Of a stretch of DNA of 64,000 nt, positions 16,540 to 24,705 are shown in pieces. Position 1 is the first letter of the stretch. Every line of letters begins with the position of its first letter. Made by a program: the position numbers and the translations under genes. Source of the stretch: Pseudomonas sp. URMO17WK12:I2 (lineage in GTDB: Bacteria; Pseudomonadota; Gammaproteobacteria; Pseudomonadales; Pseudomonadaceae); NCBI RefSeq assembly GCF_003253735.1, contig NZ_QKYW01000002.1, forward strand, positions 582,367-646,366, read 5' to 3'. The notes beneath the pieces are model-generated. The model saw nothing but the letters and a program-made list of their open reading frames with translations, ran no database searches and was not told the origin of the DNA.

Positions 16540-17922
16540 ATGACCTCACTGCGGCGGCGTACCCTGGTGCTGGTGCTGGGCCTCTTGCTGCTCGGCACCC
16601 TGACCATCAGCCTCTACAACTTTCACGACAGCCGCCACGAAATCGGCGAGATCTATGATGCCCAGCTGGCCCAGAGCGCCCGCCTGCTGCAGGGCGCCAT
16701 CCATGCCCAATTGCCCGAGGAGCAGCGCCAGGCGCTGTACCGGGCCTTCAACGCCGCGCTGAGCCAGGCGGGTAGCCACCGCATCGGCCACCCTTACGAA
16801 GGCAAGATGGCCTTTCAGGTGTGGGACAGGGAGGGGCACAGCCTGATTCGCTCCTCCAGCGCACCGGCCTTCGAGCAGCCGGTCACCACGCCCGGTTTTT
16901 CCGACCAGACCCTCTACGACGTCAATTGGCACGGTTTCCTGCTGCCCGACGAGCGCCACGGGCTGCAGATCTGGGTGGGCGAGCGCGAGGACGTGCGCCA
17001 GGATCTGGTCAACCGCATCGTGCGCCACACCCTGATTCCCAACCTGATCGGCATCGTGGTGCTGTCGGCGCTGATCTGGCTGGCCATCGGCTGGGGCCTC
17101 AGGCCGTTACAGAACATGGCGCAGATCATCCGCAAGCGCCATGGCGGCTCGCTGGAGCCCTTGCAGCTCACGCCCTTGCCCAGGGAACTGGAGCCGATGC
17201 AGGCGGCGCTCAATCGGCTGCTCTCGCAGATCGAACAACTGCTGCAACGCGAACGGCGCTTTATCGGCGATGCTGCCCACGAGATGCGTACGCCTTTGGC
17301 GACGTTGCGCATCCACGCCCAGAACGCCCTGCAGGCCAGCCAGGCCGAGCCACGTAACAAGGCCCTGAACCATCTGCTCGGCGGAGTCGACCGGCTGACC
17401 CGGGTGGTCAACCAGCTGCTGACCCTGGCCCGCGTCGAGCCGCAAGTAGCTCGCCAGGCCTGGCAACCGGTCGACCTCGAGGCCACCGTGCGCCAGGCCC
17501 TGGTGGAGCTGACCCCATGGATGCTCGGCAAGGGGCTGGAGCTGGCCCTGGAGGTGCAGCCCGGCCGCTACCTGATCCACGGCGATGGGCCACTGGTCGA
17601 GATCGCCCTGCAGAACCTGGTCACCAATGCCGCCAACTTCTCGCCTGAGGGCGCCGAGGTCGAGGTGCTGCTCAGTACAGACGGCGAGCAGCATCTGGTC
17701 CTCAGCGTGCGTGACCACGGGCCGGGCATCGACGAGGAGAAGATCGAGCGCCTGTTCGAGCGTTTCTACAGCCGCGACAATCCCGGCGGTGCGGGCCTTG
17801 GCCTGTCGATCGTGGAGATGATCGCCAGCCATCTGGGTGGCAGCATCACCCTCGGCAACCACCCGGACGGCGGCCTGCTGGCCACCTTGCTGCTGCCCCG
17901 TGCGCCGCACGACGAACCCTGA
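16540..17922 (+). CDS. Sensor histidine kinase (QseC/PmrB-like)
   Basis: A 460-residue membrane kinase. TM1 is at 7-27, a periplasmic sensor of about 140 residues (to about 163) follows, then TM2 at about 166-187. The HAMP-like linker leads into the H-box HEMRTPLATL with phospho-acceptor His247. The N-box is NLVTNAANFSPEG, the G1 box DHGPGIDE, the F-box LFERFYSR and the G2 box GAGLGLSIV. This is the partner of the response regulator that ends one base before. The periplasmic part could sense the product, a metal or a redox signal; nothing in the sequence decides which. Confidence 0.93.
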   Translation: MTSLRRRTLVLVLGLLLLGTLTISLYNFHDSRHEIGEIYDAQLAQSARLLQGAIHAQLPEEQRQALYRAFNAALSQAGSHRIGHPYEGKMAFQVWDREGHSLIRSSSAPAFEQPVTTPGFSDQTLYDVNWHGFLLPDERHGLQIWVGEREDVRQDLVNRIVRHTLIPNLIGIVVLSALIWLAIGWGLRPLQNMAQIIRKRHGGSLEPLQLTPLPRELEPMQAALNRLLSQIEQLLQRERRFIGDAAHEMRTPLATLRIHAQNALQASQAEPRNKALNHLLGGVDRLTRVVNQLLTLARVEPQVARQAWQPVDLEATVRQALVELTPWMLGKGLELALEVQPGRYLIHGDGPLVEIALQNLVTNAANFSPEGAEVEVLLSTDGEQHLVLSVRDHGPGIDEEKIERLFERFYSRDNPGGAGLGLSIVEMIASHLGGSITLGNHPDGGLLATLLLPRAPHDEP

Positions 17923-17953
17923 TTTTTCCCAACCGTAATCCCGAGAGGTCACC

Positions 17954-18514
17954 ATGAGCAGCCCAGGCGCCCACCCCAACAACGATGCGCAGACGTCGCC
18001 CCGCTACAGCGCCACCAGCCGCCGCCTGCACTGGCTGATGGCCGTCCTGGTGGTGTTGGCCTATATCCTGATCACCAGCCGCAGCTGGTTCGAGAAAGGC
18101 AGCGACCCGCGCCTGTTCGTGGTGCAGGGCCACTTCTGGGTCGGCATCGCAGTCTTCGCCCTGGTGCTGCCACGCCTGCTGGCGCGCTTCGCGAGCCCGA
18201 CGCCAGCCATCGTGCCAGCGCTCAACCCGCTGATCCGCCTGGCCTCGCAGGTTACCCATATCGCCTTGTATGGCTTTCTGCTGCTGCAACCGCTGATGGG
18301 CATGCTGGTGGTGTTTCTCGAGCGCGGCGGCATTCCCCTGGGCGGGCTGACGCTGCCCTCGCCCTTCGAGCTGAATCCGCACCTGGCGCACCGCATCGAG
18401 GACCTGCACATCACCGTCGGTACTGCGTTCTACTACGTGATCGCCCTGCATATCGCCGCCGTGCTCTGGCACCACTTCCTGCGCCGCGACAACGTGCTCA
18501 AACGCATGATCTAG
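17954..18514 (+). CDS. Cytochrome b561
   Basis: A 186-residue four-helix membrane cytochrome b. Candidate heme-ligand histidines occur in RRLHWLMAVLVV, VQGHFWVGIAVF and ALHIAAVLWHHFLRRD near the C-terminus. It would move electrons from the quinone pool to periplasmic or membrane partners. It lies 31 bases after the kinase gene and closes the operon, so it may supply or remove electrons for the oxidase/SDR chemistry, or may simply respond to the same signal. The family call is secure; the link to the biosynthetic genes is inference. Confidence 0.9.
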   Translation: MSSPGAHPNNDAQTSPRYSATSRRLHWLMAVLVVLAYILITSRSWFEKGSDPRLFVVQGHFWVGIAVFALVLPRLLARFASPTPAIVPALNPLIRLASQVTHIALYGFLLLQPLMGMLVVFLERGGIPLGGLTLPSPFELNPHLAHRIEDLHITVGTAFYYVIALHIAAVLWHHFLRRDNVLKRMI

Positions 18515-18973
18515 ACGCTGCGTAGTCATCCGACGGTCGCCTTGCGCACCCCGGCACAGATCAAAAAATACGGATTCTTTATGCGCCACTAGTTGTGTCC
18601 GGAGCGATTTTCGAGGTAAATCGCGTCCAGATATTTCAGGTGGCGTGATTCGAGCCTGGGCATGCAGCGGAAAAACACGTGGTCACGGGCAGATTCAGCC
18701 CCACGCCTGACAACCGTTTCGGCCTTCGCAGACGTCACCCGCGAACCGACTGCACGCTGCCGGCCTTGCCTGGCGGCGTGCCTTGGCATTCCACGGGCAG
18801 AGAGCATCGCAGGCATGGCACACCGCTTCAGCGCTCACCCGATGGTTGCCGACCGCAACGCAGGCTACCCGGTCCCTCAACAGGGCCGGCAGCTGCCAGG
18901 CAACGCATCGATCAACAACACCACGCGTTGCCCGGAACAATCCACCTCTCTCATGAGCCAGACGTAACCCTCC
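18515..18973. other. Intergenic stretch without a supported gene
   Basis: About 460 bases lie between the cytochrome b561 and pit genes. Short ORFs on both strands lack ribosome sites and recognisable motifs. I see no clear Pho box, terminator or RNA gene. The promoter of the pit gene must lie here. Confidence 0.6.
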
Positions 18974-20446
18974 ATGTTCGAACTATTCAGCGGGCTTGAT
19001 GCCTGGTTGGCGCTGAGCCTCGCACTCGCCCTGCTCTTCGTCCTCACCTTCGAATTCATCAACGGTTTCCACGACACGGCCAACGCCGTCGCCACGGTCA
19101 TCTACACCAAGGCCATGCCGCCAAATCTGGCGGTGATCATGTCGGGCATCTTCAACTTCCTCGGCGTGTTGCTCGGCGGCGTCGGCGTGGCCTATGCCAT
19201 CGTCCACCTGCTGCCGGTGGAGCTGCTGATCAACGTCAACACCAGCCGCGGCCTGATCATGGTGTTCTCGCTGCTGGCCGCGGCCATCACCTGGAACCTG
19301 GGTACCTGGTACTTCGGCATTCCGGCGTCCAGCTCGCACACCCTGATCGGTTCGATCCTCGGCGTGGGCCTGGCCAATGCGCTGCTCACCGACATTCCCC
19401 TGGGTGATGGCGTGAACTGGCAGAAGGCGATCGATATCGGCCTGTCGCTGGTGTTTTCGCCGGTCGCCGGCTTCGTGGTCGCCGCCCTGCTGTTCCTGGC
19501 GCTCAAATACTGGATGCCGACCCCCAAGGTGCACAGCACACCGGTGCTGCGCAAGGAAACCAAGGGCAAGAACAAGCCACCGTTCTGGAACCGCCTGGTG
19601 CTGATCGTCTCGGCCATGGCGGTGAGCTTCGTGCATGGTTCCAACGACGGCCAGAAAGGTATCGGCCTGATCATGCTGGTGCTGATCGGCATCGTGCCGG
19701 CCAAGTTCGTGCTCGACCTGAACAGCACCACCTACCAGATTTCCCGTACCCGCGATGCGGCCATTCACCTGGGTGAGTTCTACCAGCGCAATGCGCCAAC
19801 CCTGCGCGAGTACCTGGCCCTGGGCCAGGCTGCCAATACCGAGCTGCCCAAGCAGTTCCGTTGTGACCCCAAGCTCACCGAGCCGACCATCAACGGCCTG
19901 CTGCGCACCCTCGATGGCGTCAACGACTACCGCGACCTCAGCGAAGAGGCGCGTATCGACATCCGCCGCTACCTGCTGTGTCTCGACGACTCGGCGAAGA
20001 AGGTCGGCAAGCTGCCGGACCTGCCGGCGCGGGAGAAGGCCGACCTCGACAAGCTGCGCAAGGACCTGACCGCCACCACCGAGTACGCGCCCTTCTGGGT
20101 GATCATTGCCGTGGCCCTGGCCCTGGGCATCGGCACCATGGTCGGCTGGAAGCGCGTGGTGAAGACCGTCGGCGAGAAGATCGGCAAGCAGGGCATGACC
20201 TATGCCCAGGGCATGAGCGCGCAGATCACCGCGGCCTGCGCCATCGGCCTGGCCAACGTCTACAGCCTGCCGGTGTCGACCACCCACGTATTGTCCTCGG
20301 GCGTGGCCGGCACCATGGTCGCCAACCGCAGCGGCCTGCAGGGCAGCACCATCAGCAATATCCTGCTGGCCTGGGTGCTCACCCTGCCCACCTCCATGGC
20401 CCTGGCCGCCGGCCTGTTCTACGTCTCGACGCTGATCTTCGGCTGA
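18974..20446 (+). CDS. pit: Inorganic phosphate transporter, PiT family
   Basis: A 490-residue low-affinity phosphate/metal symporter. Both inverted PiT signature repeats are present: FEFINGFHDTANAVATVIYT (residues 27-46) and VSFVHGSNDGQKGIG, each with the GxxDxxN-type core. The motif IPASSSHTLIGSILG and its later counterpart LPVSTTHVLSSGVAG are also diagnostic. A central hydrophilic loop of about 130 residues separates the two halves, as in PitA. It stands alone with no pap/phoU-like partner, and a strong hairpin follows its stop. The product takes up phosphate as a neutral metal complex across the inner membrane. Confidence 0.95.
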   Translation: MFELFSGLDAWLALSLALALLFVLTFEFINGFHDTANAVATVIYTKAMPPNLAVIMSGIFNFLGVLLGGVGVAYAIVHLLPVELLINVNTSRGLIMVFSLLAAAITWNLGTWYFGIPASSSHTLIGSILGVGLANALLTDIPLGDGVNWQKAIDIGLSLVFSPVAGFVVAALLFLALKYWMPTPKVHSTPVLRKETKGKNKPPFWNRLVLIVSAMAVSFVHGSNDGQKGIGLIMLVLIGIVPAKFVLDLNSTTYQISRTRDAAIHLGEFYQRNAPTLREYLALGQAANTELPKQFRCDPKLTEPTINGLLRTLDGVNDYRDLSEEARIDIRRYLLCLDDSAKKVGKLPDLPAREKADLDKLRKDLTATTEYAPFWVIIAVALALGIGTMVGWKRVVKTVGEKIGKQGMTYAQGMSAQITAACAIGLANVYSLPVSTTHVLSSGVAGTMVANRSGLQGSTISNILLAWVLTLPTSMALAAGLFYVSTLIFG

Positions 20447-20454
20447 TCGAACCA

Positions 20455-20487
20455 CGAGGCACCTGCCCCCAGGTGCCTCGTCTCTCT
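20455..20487. terminator. Rho-independent-type terminator between pit and GNAT gene
   Basis: CGAGGCACCTG (20455-20465) and CAGGTGCCTCG (20470-20480) are perfect 11-base arms around CCCC, followed by TCTCTCT. It serves the plus-strand pit gene; the convergent GNAT gene ends at 20491 and may use it as well. Confidence 0.8.
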
Positions 20488-20490
20488 ACG

Positions 20491-20970
20491 CTAATCGCAG
20501 CTCCAGCGCATGCTCTGCGCCAGGATATGCGGGTGGCTGTCGATAGGCTCCCACTCGTCCATGAACACGAACCCGTGCCGCTGGTAGAACTGCACGGCCC
20601 GGGTGTTCTCGGGAGCGACTTCGAGAAACAGCGCCTCCAGGCCTAGCTCCACCGCACGCGCCTTCACCGCTGCCACCAGCTCGTCGGCCACGCCTGCACC
20701 CCGTGCCGCCGGCTCGACCCACATGGCGATCAGCTCATAGCGGGCGGGATCTCGAAAGCCCGCGCCCACCAGGCCGACCGGCCTGTCATCGTCGAAGGCC
20801 AACCAGAACCGCGTCCTCTCGCCCGCCGCCCGCACCTGCCACTGGGCATCGCTGTCGGCCGCTGCCGTCTGGTAACTGACGCCAAAGGCGGTCGGCGTGT
20901 CCTGCAGGGCGGCCAGACGGATCTGTTTCAGCAGCAGCCAGTCTTGTTTCTGCGTGACGCGGATTTCCAT
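20491..20970 (-). CDS. GNAT-family N-acetyltransferase
   Basis: A 159-residue acetyltransferase from the chosen start MEIRVTQKQDW. The acetyl-CoA loop is VEPAARGAGVADELVAAV (Q/RxxGxG/A type), followed by LEALFLEVAPENTRAVQFYQRHGFVF, the usual C-terminal strand and helix. An alternative ATG 16 codons upstream would overlap the next GNAT gene by 10 bases, but homologues begin at the MEIR-like strand. The two adjacent GNAT genes share direction and probably a transcript. The acceptor is unknown; ribosomal-alanine-type or small-amine acetylation are both possible. Confidence 0.85.
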   Translation of the reverse strand: MEIRVTQKQDWLLLKQIRLAALQDTPTAFGVSYQTAAADSDAQWQVRAAGERTRFWLAFDDDRPVGLVGAGFRDPARYELIAMWVEPAARGAGVADELVAAVKARAVELGLEALFLEVAPENTRAVQFYQRHGFVFMDEWEPIDSHPHILAQSMRWSCD

Positions 20971-21008
20971 AGGTGTCCCGTTTAGCGATTTGAAAGAGTC
21001 AGGGTCAT

Positions 21009-21452
21009 TCACGACCATCCGGAAATCTCATGGCTCGCGGAGTCGCTCTGAACGCACCGAAAGCCACAGTAGACATAGAAAGCGGCACCCGCCTGGGTAT
21101 CCGTCAGCAGGCGCACCGTCTGAAAATGCGGCGCCGCACGCGCCAAAAGCGCCTGTACCAAAGTCTCACCGGCGCCTTGACGCCTTGCCGCCGGGGCAAC
21201 ATAGAATCTCCTTAAGCGCCCGCTCTGCCCGCAGGCATGGGGATCACGGGATAGCCCACCAATGGCGATCAGCTCTCCCTCACGCCAGACACCCAGCAGG
21301 CATTCGCCAGGCTGGTCGAAGCGATTCGAGCCGTTCTCCCACTCCAGCAGCAGACGCGTGAGGAACCTGAAGCCTTCGGATATCGCGGCGGCCTCGAGCG
21401 CCACGATGCCGTCCGGCAATGCCCTGATCTCCCGTACCTCCAGACCACTCAT
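21009..21452 (-). CDS. GNAT-family N-acetyltransferase
   Basis: A 147-residue acetyltransferase. The acetyl-CoA site is VAPAARRQGAGETLVQALL, preceded by GELIAIGGLSRDPHACGQSGRLRRFY and followed by LLTDTQAGAAFYVYCGFRCV. It is upstream of, and probably co-transcribed with, the second GNAT gene. Substrate unknown. Confidence 0.85.
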   Translation of the reverse strand: MSGLEVREIRALPDGIVALEAAAISEGFRFLTRLLLEWENGSNRFDQPGECLLGVWREGELIAIGGLSRDPHACGQSGRLRRFYVAPAARRQGAGETLVQALLARAAPHFQTVRLLTDTQAGAAFYVYCGFRCVQSDSASHEISGWS

Positions 21453-21680
21453 CGAGCCGCTCCCGCCATCCAGATGATCGACTGATCATTTTCCACAGGC
21501 TCGTCACGCGCAGCCAGCCCGAACGACCCAATGCCGGCCTCGATTCTATGCCTGGAACCGACAACGGCGCTTCTGAGAACTGCGCATCAGCCCATGGCGA
21601 TTCGGGCCTGTAACATCGCACCACGACCCTACCTGAGCCGGCAGCCCACAAGATCTGGTGCATTCCGGGAATGCGATGCG

Positions 21681-22082
21681 ATGAAGCACAGACTCACACA
21701 ACTGGCGATTGCACTGGCGGTCATTCTGGCGGCGCTGAGTGCTCTGTTCGTTGCCACCGCTTACTGGGCCGTGCCGACCGCCCAGGTGCGCAATGAGGCG
21801 GCCGCAGCCGTGCAGGTGGTGGCCCGGTGGCGTGACCGAAGCCGCGACCTGGGCGCGATTCGGCCGGGGCAGACCGTGGCGTTCAAGGTGCCTGGCGAAG
21901 GCGGCATCCGCTTCAGCGTGGCCTATGCCGATGGCCGCCAGGTGACCAGCCCCGAGATGTATTACACCCTGACCACCACCGTGCGGGCAGTGGTCAGCGA
22001 GCAGTCCGTCAGCGTCGATAGCGAGCTGGGTCTGGCAACCGCTGACCAGGATCCGCGCAGGGGGCCTGGCCAGGGTCGCTAA
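21681..22082 (+). CDS. Hypothetical membrane-anchored protein
   Basis: A 133-residue protein with a basic start and one hydrophobic segment (MKHRLTQLAIALAVILAAL), so it is anchored in or exported through the inner membrane. The mature part reads as a small beta-rich domain (VAFKVPGEGGIRFSVAYADGRQVTSPEMYY). I recognise no family. Longer in-frame starts exist upstream but the signal-like N-terminus fits this ATG. It lies convergent to hglS with an 18-base gap and has no obvious partner. Confidence 0.6.
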   Translation: MKHRLTQLAIALAVILAALSALFVATAYWAVPTAQVRNEAAAAVQVVARWRDRSRDLGAIRPGQTVAFKVPGEGGIRFSVAYADGRQVTSPEMYYTLTTTVRAVVSEQSVSVDSELGLATADQDPRRGPGQGR

Positions 22083-22100
22083 TGCGCTGCCCGCTGCGAA

Positions 22101-23498
22101 TCAGCCCAGCGAGTCCAGCCCCAACACACGCGCGCACTCGGCCAACGAGCGACGCTGGGTCTCGGCGTACAACGCCAGCTCGTCGTGCACCGTGGCGCCA
22201 AGGGCGGCATGGAAAGCCTGCTGGTTGGAGGTGGCGCCGTAGCTGACCTGGGCATCATCGCCGAGGTTGGACTGGAAGATCCCCGCGGCGCTTACCGGCA
22301 GAAAATCCTCGTAGACCAATGGCTCGAAATGCACGTGGCCGGCCTCGATCAGCGCCTCCAGGCTGCGCGGCCTGGCTTGATCCTGGCACGCGGCCTTGCC
22401 GGCCTCGGTGACGAAGTAGCGGAAGTAGGCCAAGCCCTCGCGGCGCATGGCCGGGTAGCTGTCCGGGAAGGCTTCGAAACGTTGCTCCAGCAAATCGGCG
22501 TAGCGCTGGGCATTGACCTCGTTGGGAAATTCGCCCAGGTCTTCGCGGGCCTCGCCCAGCAATTGGTCGTACAGCGCGCGACCGGCAGGCGTCAGCGCCG
22601 CACCGCGTTGTTCGATCTCGCCGAAGCGCGCGGTATGGCTACCGACCGCGCCACTCTGACCGACGAACGCCACCGGCTCCTGCAGCGCCTTGAAACTGGT
22701 CTGGCGCAGCAGGATCGGGCACTGCCGGCGAGGCGGCCCCTCGACCACCGCCTTGGGGGTGATGCCACGCCGGGGCATGGCTGCCTGCACCTCGTCGATA
22801 TCCAGCGTGCGCGGCGTCAGGTGGTTGATGTGCGGCCCCTTGAAGGCCACCACGTCGGCGATCAGGCGGTGCTGGCCGTGCAGCCGTTCGTATTCGGCGG
22901 CAGTCACCGTAGCCTCGGTGTGCCAGCGGAAGGTTTCCAGGGCTTCACTGACGAACGCCTCGGCATCGGCGGCATTCAGGCCGCCCTGGGCTTCGCACTG
23001 CTGGATCAGCGCTCGTGCGCGCGGGGTGAAGATATCGCGCTTGGCGAGAGTCGCGGCGACCCGCTCACGCAGCGCTTCATCCTCGATCAGTTCCAGGCGC
23101 AGCAGCGAGGTGAACACGCGAAACGGGCTGACCTGCAGCTCGGCTTCGTGCACGGCGCGAAAGGCGGTGGAATGCACCGGCACACCGGCCGAACTGAGGT
23201 CGTAGTAACCGACCGGCTGCATGCCCATGACCGCGAACAGGCGGCGGATGGTCGACAGCTCCTCGGCGGTGCCCACGCGAATGGCGCCGTGGCGCTCCAT
23301 GGACAGGCGTTCGATTTCACCGGTCCACTCAAGCTGCTGCTTCAGCGCTGCAGAACTGGCCAGCGCCTGGGCGTTGGTGTCCGCCACCAGGTCGAGCAGG
23401 TCGCCATACAGCGGCACTTCGGTGCGGTACATGGCGGACATGGCGCTGGAAAACTGCGCGCGGATTTGAGAGGGGTCGATGAATCCTGTGTTGCTCAT
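22101..23498 (-). CDS. hglS: 2-oxoadipate dioxygenase/decarboxylase (DUF1338, VOC fold)
   Basis: Converts 2-oxoadipate, O2-dependently, to D-2-hydroxyglutarate in lysine breakdown. From the start MSNTGFIDPSQ the chain is 465 residues, as for the P. putida enzyme. The metal ligands known there fall at the same numbers: His70 (ERHGAIR, with substrate-binding Arg74), His226 (GPHINHL) and Glu294 (RFGEIEQRG). The 60 extra codons upstream are excluded because this numbering would be lost. It lies beside a LysR gene and amaB/amaA in the order known from P. putida. Cytoplasmic. Confidence 0.95.
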   Translation of the reverse strand: MSNTGFIDPSQIRAQFSSAMSAMYRTEVPLYGDLLDLVADTNAQALASSAALKQQLEWTGEIERLSMERHGAIRVGTAEELSTIRRLFAVMGMQPVGYYDLSSAGVPVHSTAFRAVHEAELQVSPFRVFTSLLRLELIEDEALRERVAATLAKRDIFTPRARALIQQCEAQGGLNAADAEAFVSEALETFRWHTEATVTAAEYERLHGQHRLIADVVAFKGPHINHLTPRTLDIDEVQAAMPRRGITPKAVVEGPPRRQCPILLRQTSFKALQEPVAFVGQSGAVGSHTARFGEIEQRGAALTPAGRALYDQLLGEAREDLGEFPNEVNAQRYADLLEQRFEAFPDSYPAMRREGLAYFRYFVTEAGKAACQDQARPRSLEALIEAGHVHFEPLVYEDFLPVSAAGIFQSNLGDDAQVSYGATSNQQAFHAALGATVHDELALYAETQRRSLAECARVLGLDSLG

Positions 23499-23637
23499 GG
23501 TGGCGAAAGCCTCCTGCCGCTTTATAGGGTGCCCCACATGTGCCTCTGGGAGCAGCCCAGATGGCCGGCGCGAGAGCAGAATACGCCTATCAAAGCGGGT
23601 TGCCGGGCCCTGCCACAAGCGAAATAAAGTGCTGCCG

Positions 23638-24567
23638 TCATTCCTTAAATTCAGGAACTGGCGCAGTAGCGCCCGCACCGGCCCTGGCCTTTTCCAGAAT
23701 CCAGTCGATCAGCGCCCTGACCTTCGGCACCTCGGCGGACTGCTCGGCGAAGGCGATGAAGTGCGCACCCTGGCTGGGCTTGTAGTGCTGCCAGGGGATC
23801 ACCAGCTTGCCTTCCTGCAGCTCCTCGAGCACCAGAAAGCGCGGCACCAGTGCCACCCCACAGCCCGACTCGGCCGCGCGGATGCACATGTAGAAGGTGT
23901 CGAAGCGCGGCCCGTGGTAGCTGTTCTCGGTGCTGATGCCCTGCTCCTCGAACCACTCGTGCCAGGCGCCGGGCCGCGAGGTGCACTGCAACAGCACCAG
24001 GCTGGTCAGGTCGCCGGCATCGAGCAGCGGCTCCTCGGGCAGCAGATCCGGCGCGCACACCGCAATCACCTCCTCGCCGAACAGCTCAATGCAGGTGGCA
24101 CCCGGCCAGGAGCCAGTGCCATAGAAGAACGCCACGTCGGCCTTGGCCTGCACCAGATCGAAGGGCTCCAGCTCATTCTTGATATCCAGATGGATAGTCG
24201 GGTGGCGCCGGGAAAAGCCCTTGAGATTGGGCACCAGCCAGCGCGCGCCGAAGGTCGGCTGAGTGGCGACCTTGAGCACCTCGGTTTCGCCGCCGTAGGA
24301 GAGGATGTAGCGGCTGGACATATCCACCTGGGTGAGGATCCTGTTCACCTCGGCCAGGTACAGCTCACCGGCCGGGGCCAGCTGCAGGCGGCGGCGCACG
24401 CGGTGAAACAGCGGGTGCTGGAGCATGTCCTCGAGCTGCGCCACCTGCTTGCTCACCGCGCTCTGCGTCAGGTGCAGTTCCTGGGCGGCGCGGGTGAAGC
24501 TCAGGTGCCTGGCCGCGGCCTCGAAACATTGCAGGGCGGTCATGGTTGGCAGCAGGCGTTTGGACAT
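23638..24567 (-). CDS. LysR-family regulator of the lysine/pipecolate genes
   Basis: A 309-residue LysR protein. The HTH is FEAAARHLSFTRAAQELHLT continuing into SAVSKQVAQLE (about 14-44), and the effector domain follows with ESGCGVALVPRFL. It is transcribed away from amaB and in the same direction as hglS, matching the regulator in this position in P. putida. The expected target is the amaB promoter 139 bases away, perhaps with 2-aminoadipate or pipecolate as effector (inference). The GcvA-like subgroup is suggested by GTGSWPGA. Confidence 0.92.
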   Translation of the reverse strand: MSKRLLPTMTALQCFEAAARHLSFTRAAQELHLTQSAVSKQVAQLEDMLQHPLFHRVRRRLQLAPAGELYLAEVNRILTQVDMSSRYILSYGGETEVLKVATQPTFGARWLVPNLKGFSRRHPTIHLDIKNELEPFDLVQAKADVAFFYGTGSWPGATCIELFGEEVIAVCAPDLLPEEPLLDAGDLTSLVLLQCTSRPGAWHEWFEEQGISTENSYHGPRFDTFYMCIRAAESGCGVALVPRFLVLEELQEGKLVIPWQHYKPSQGAHFIAFAEQSAEVPKVRALIDWILEKARAGAGATAPVPEFKE

Positions 24568-24597
24568 GGGCTTCTCGGGGTCAGACGGGGCGACTTG

Positions 24598-24612
24598 ATT
24601 CCATGACGGAAT
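24598..24612. promoter_or_regulatory. Candidate LysR binding site upstream of amaB
   Basis: ATTCC (24598-24602) and GGAAT (24608-24612) are an inverted repeat with a 5-base spacer in the 139-base region between the divergent LysR and amaB genes, which fits a LysR dimer half-site layout. Confidence 0.45.
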
Positions 24613-24705
24613 GATATGGTGCGTAAACGTCGTTTGTTGAGTGCCGGTTGGGGATTAATACTGATCCTTATCGCGGATTTCAACTTCACGCCTCAGGAGA
24701 TCGCC

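Noticed and set aside
18662..18967. 101-residue plus-strand ORF before pit
   Set aside because: No ribosome site, no hydrophobic or domain pattern, and overlapping ORFs in other frames are equally open.
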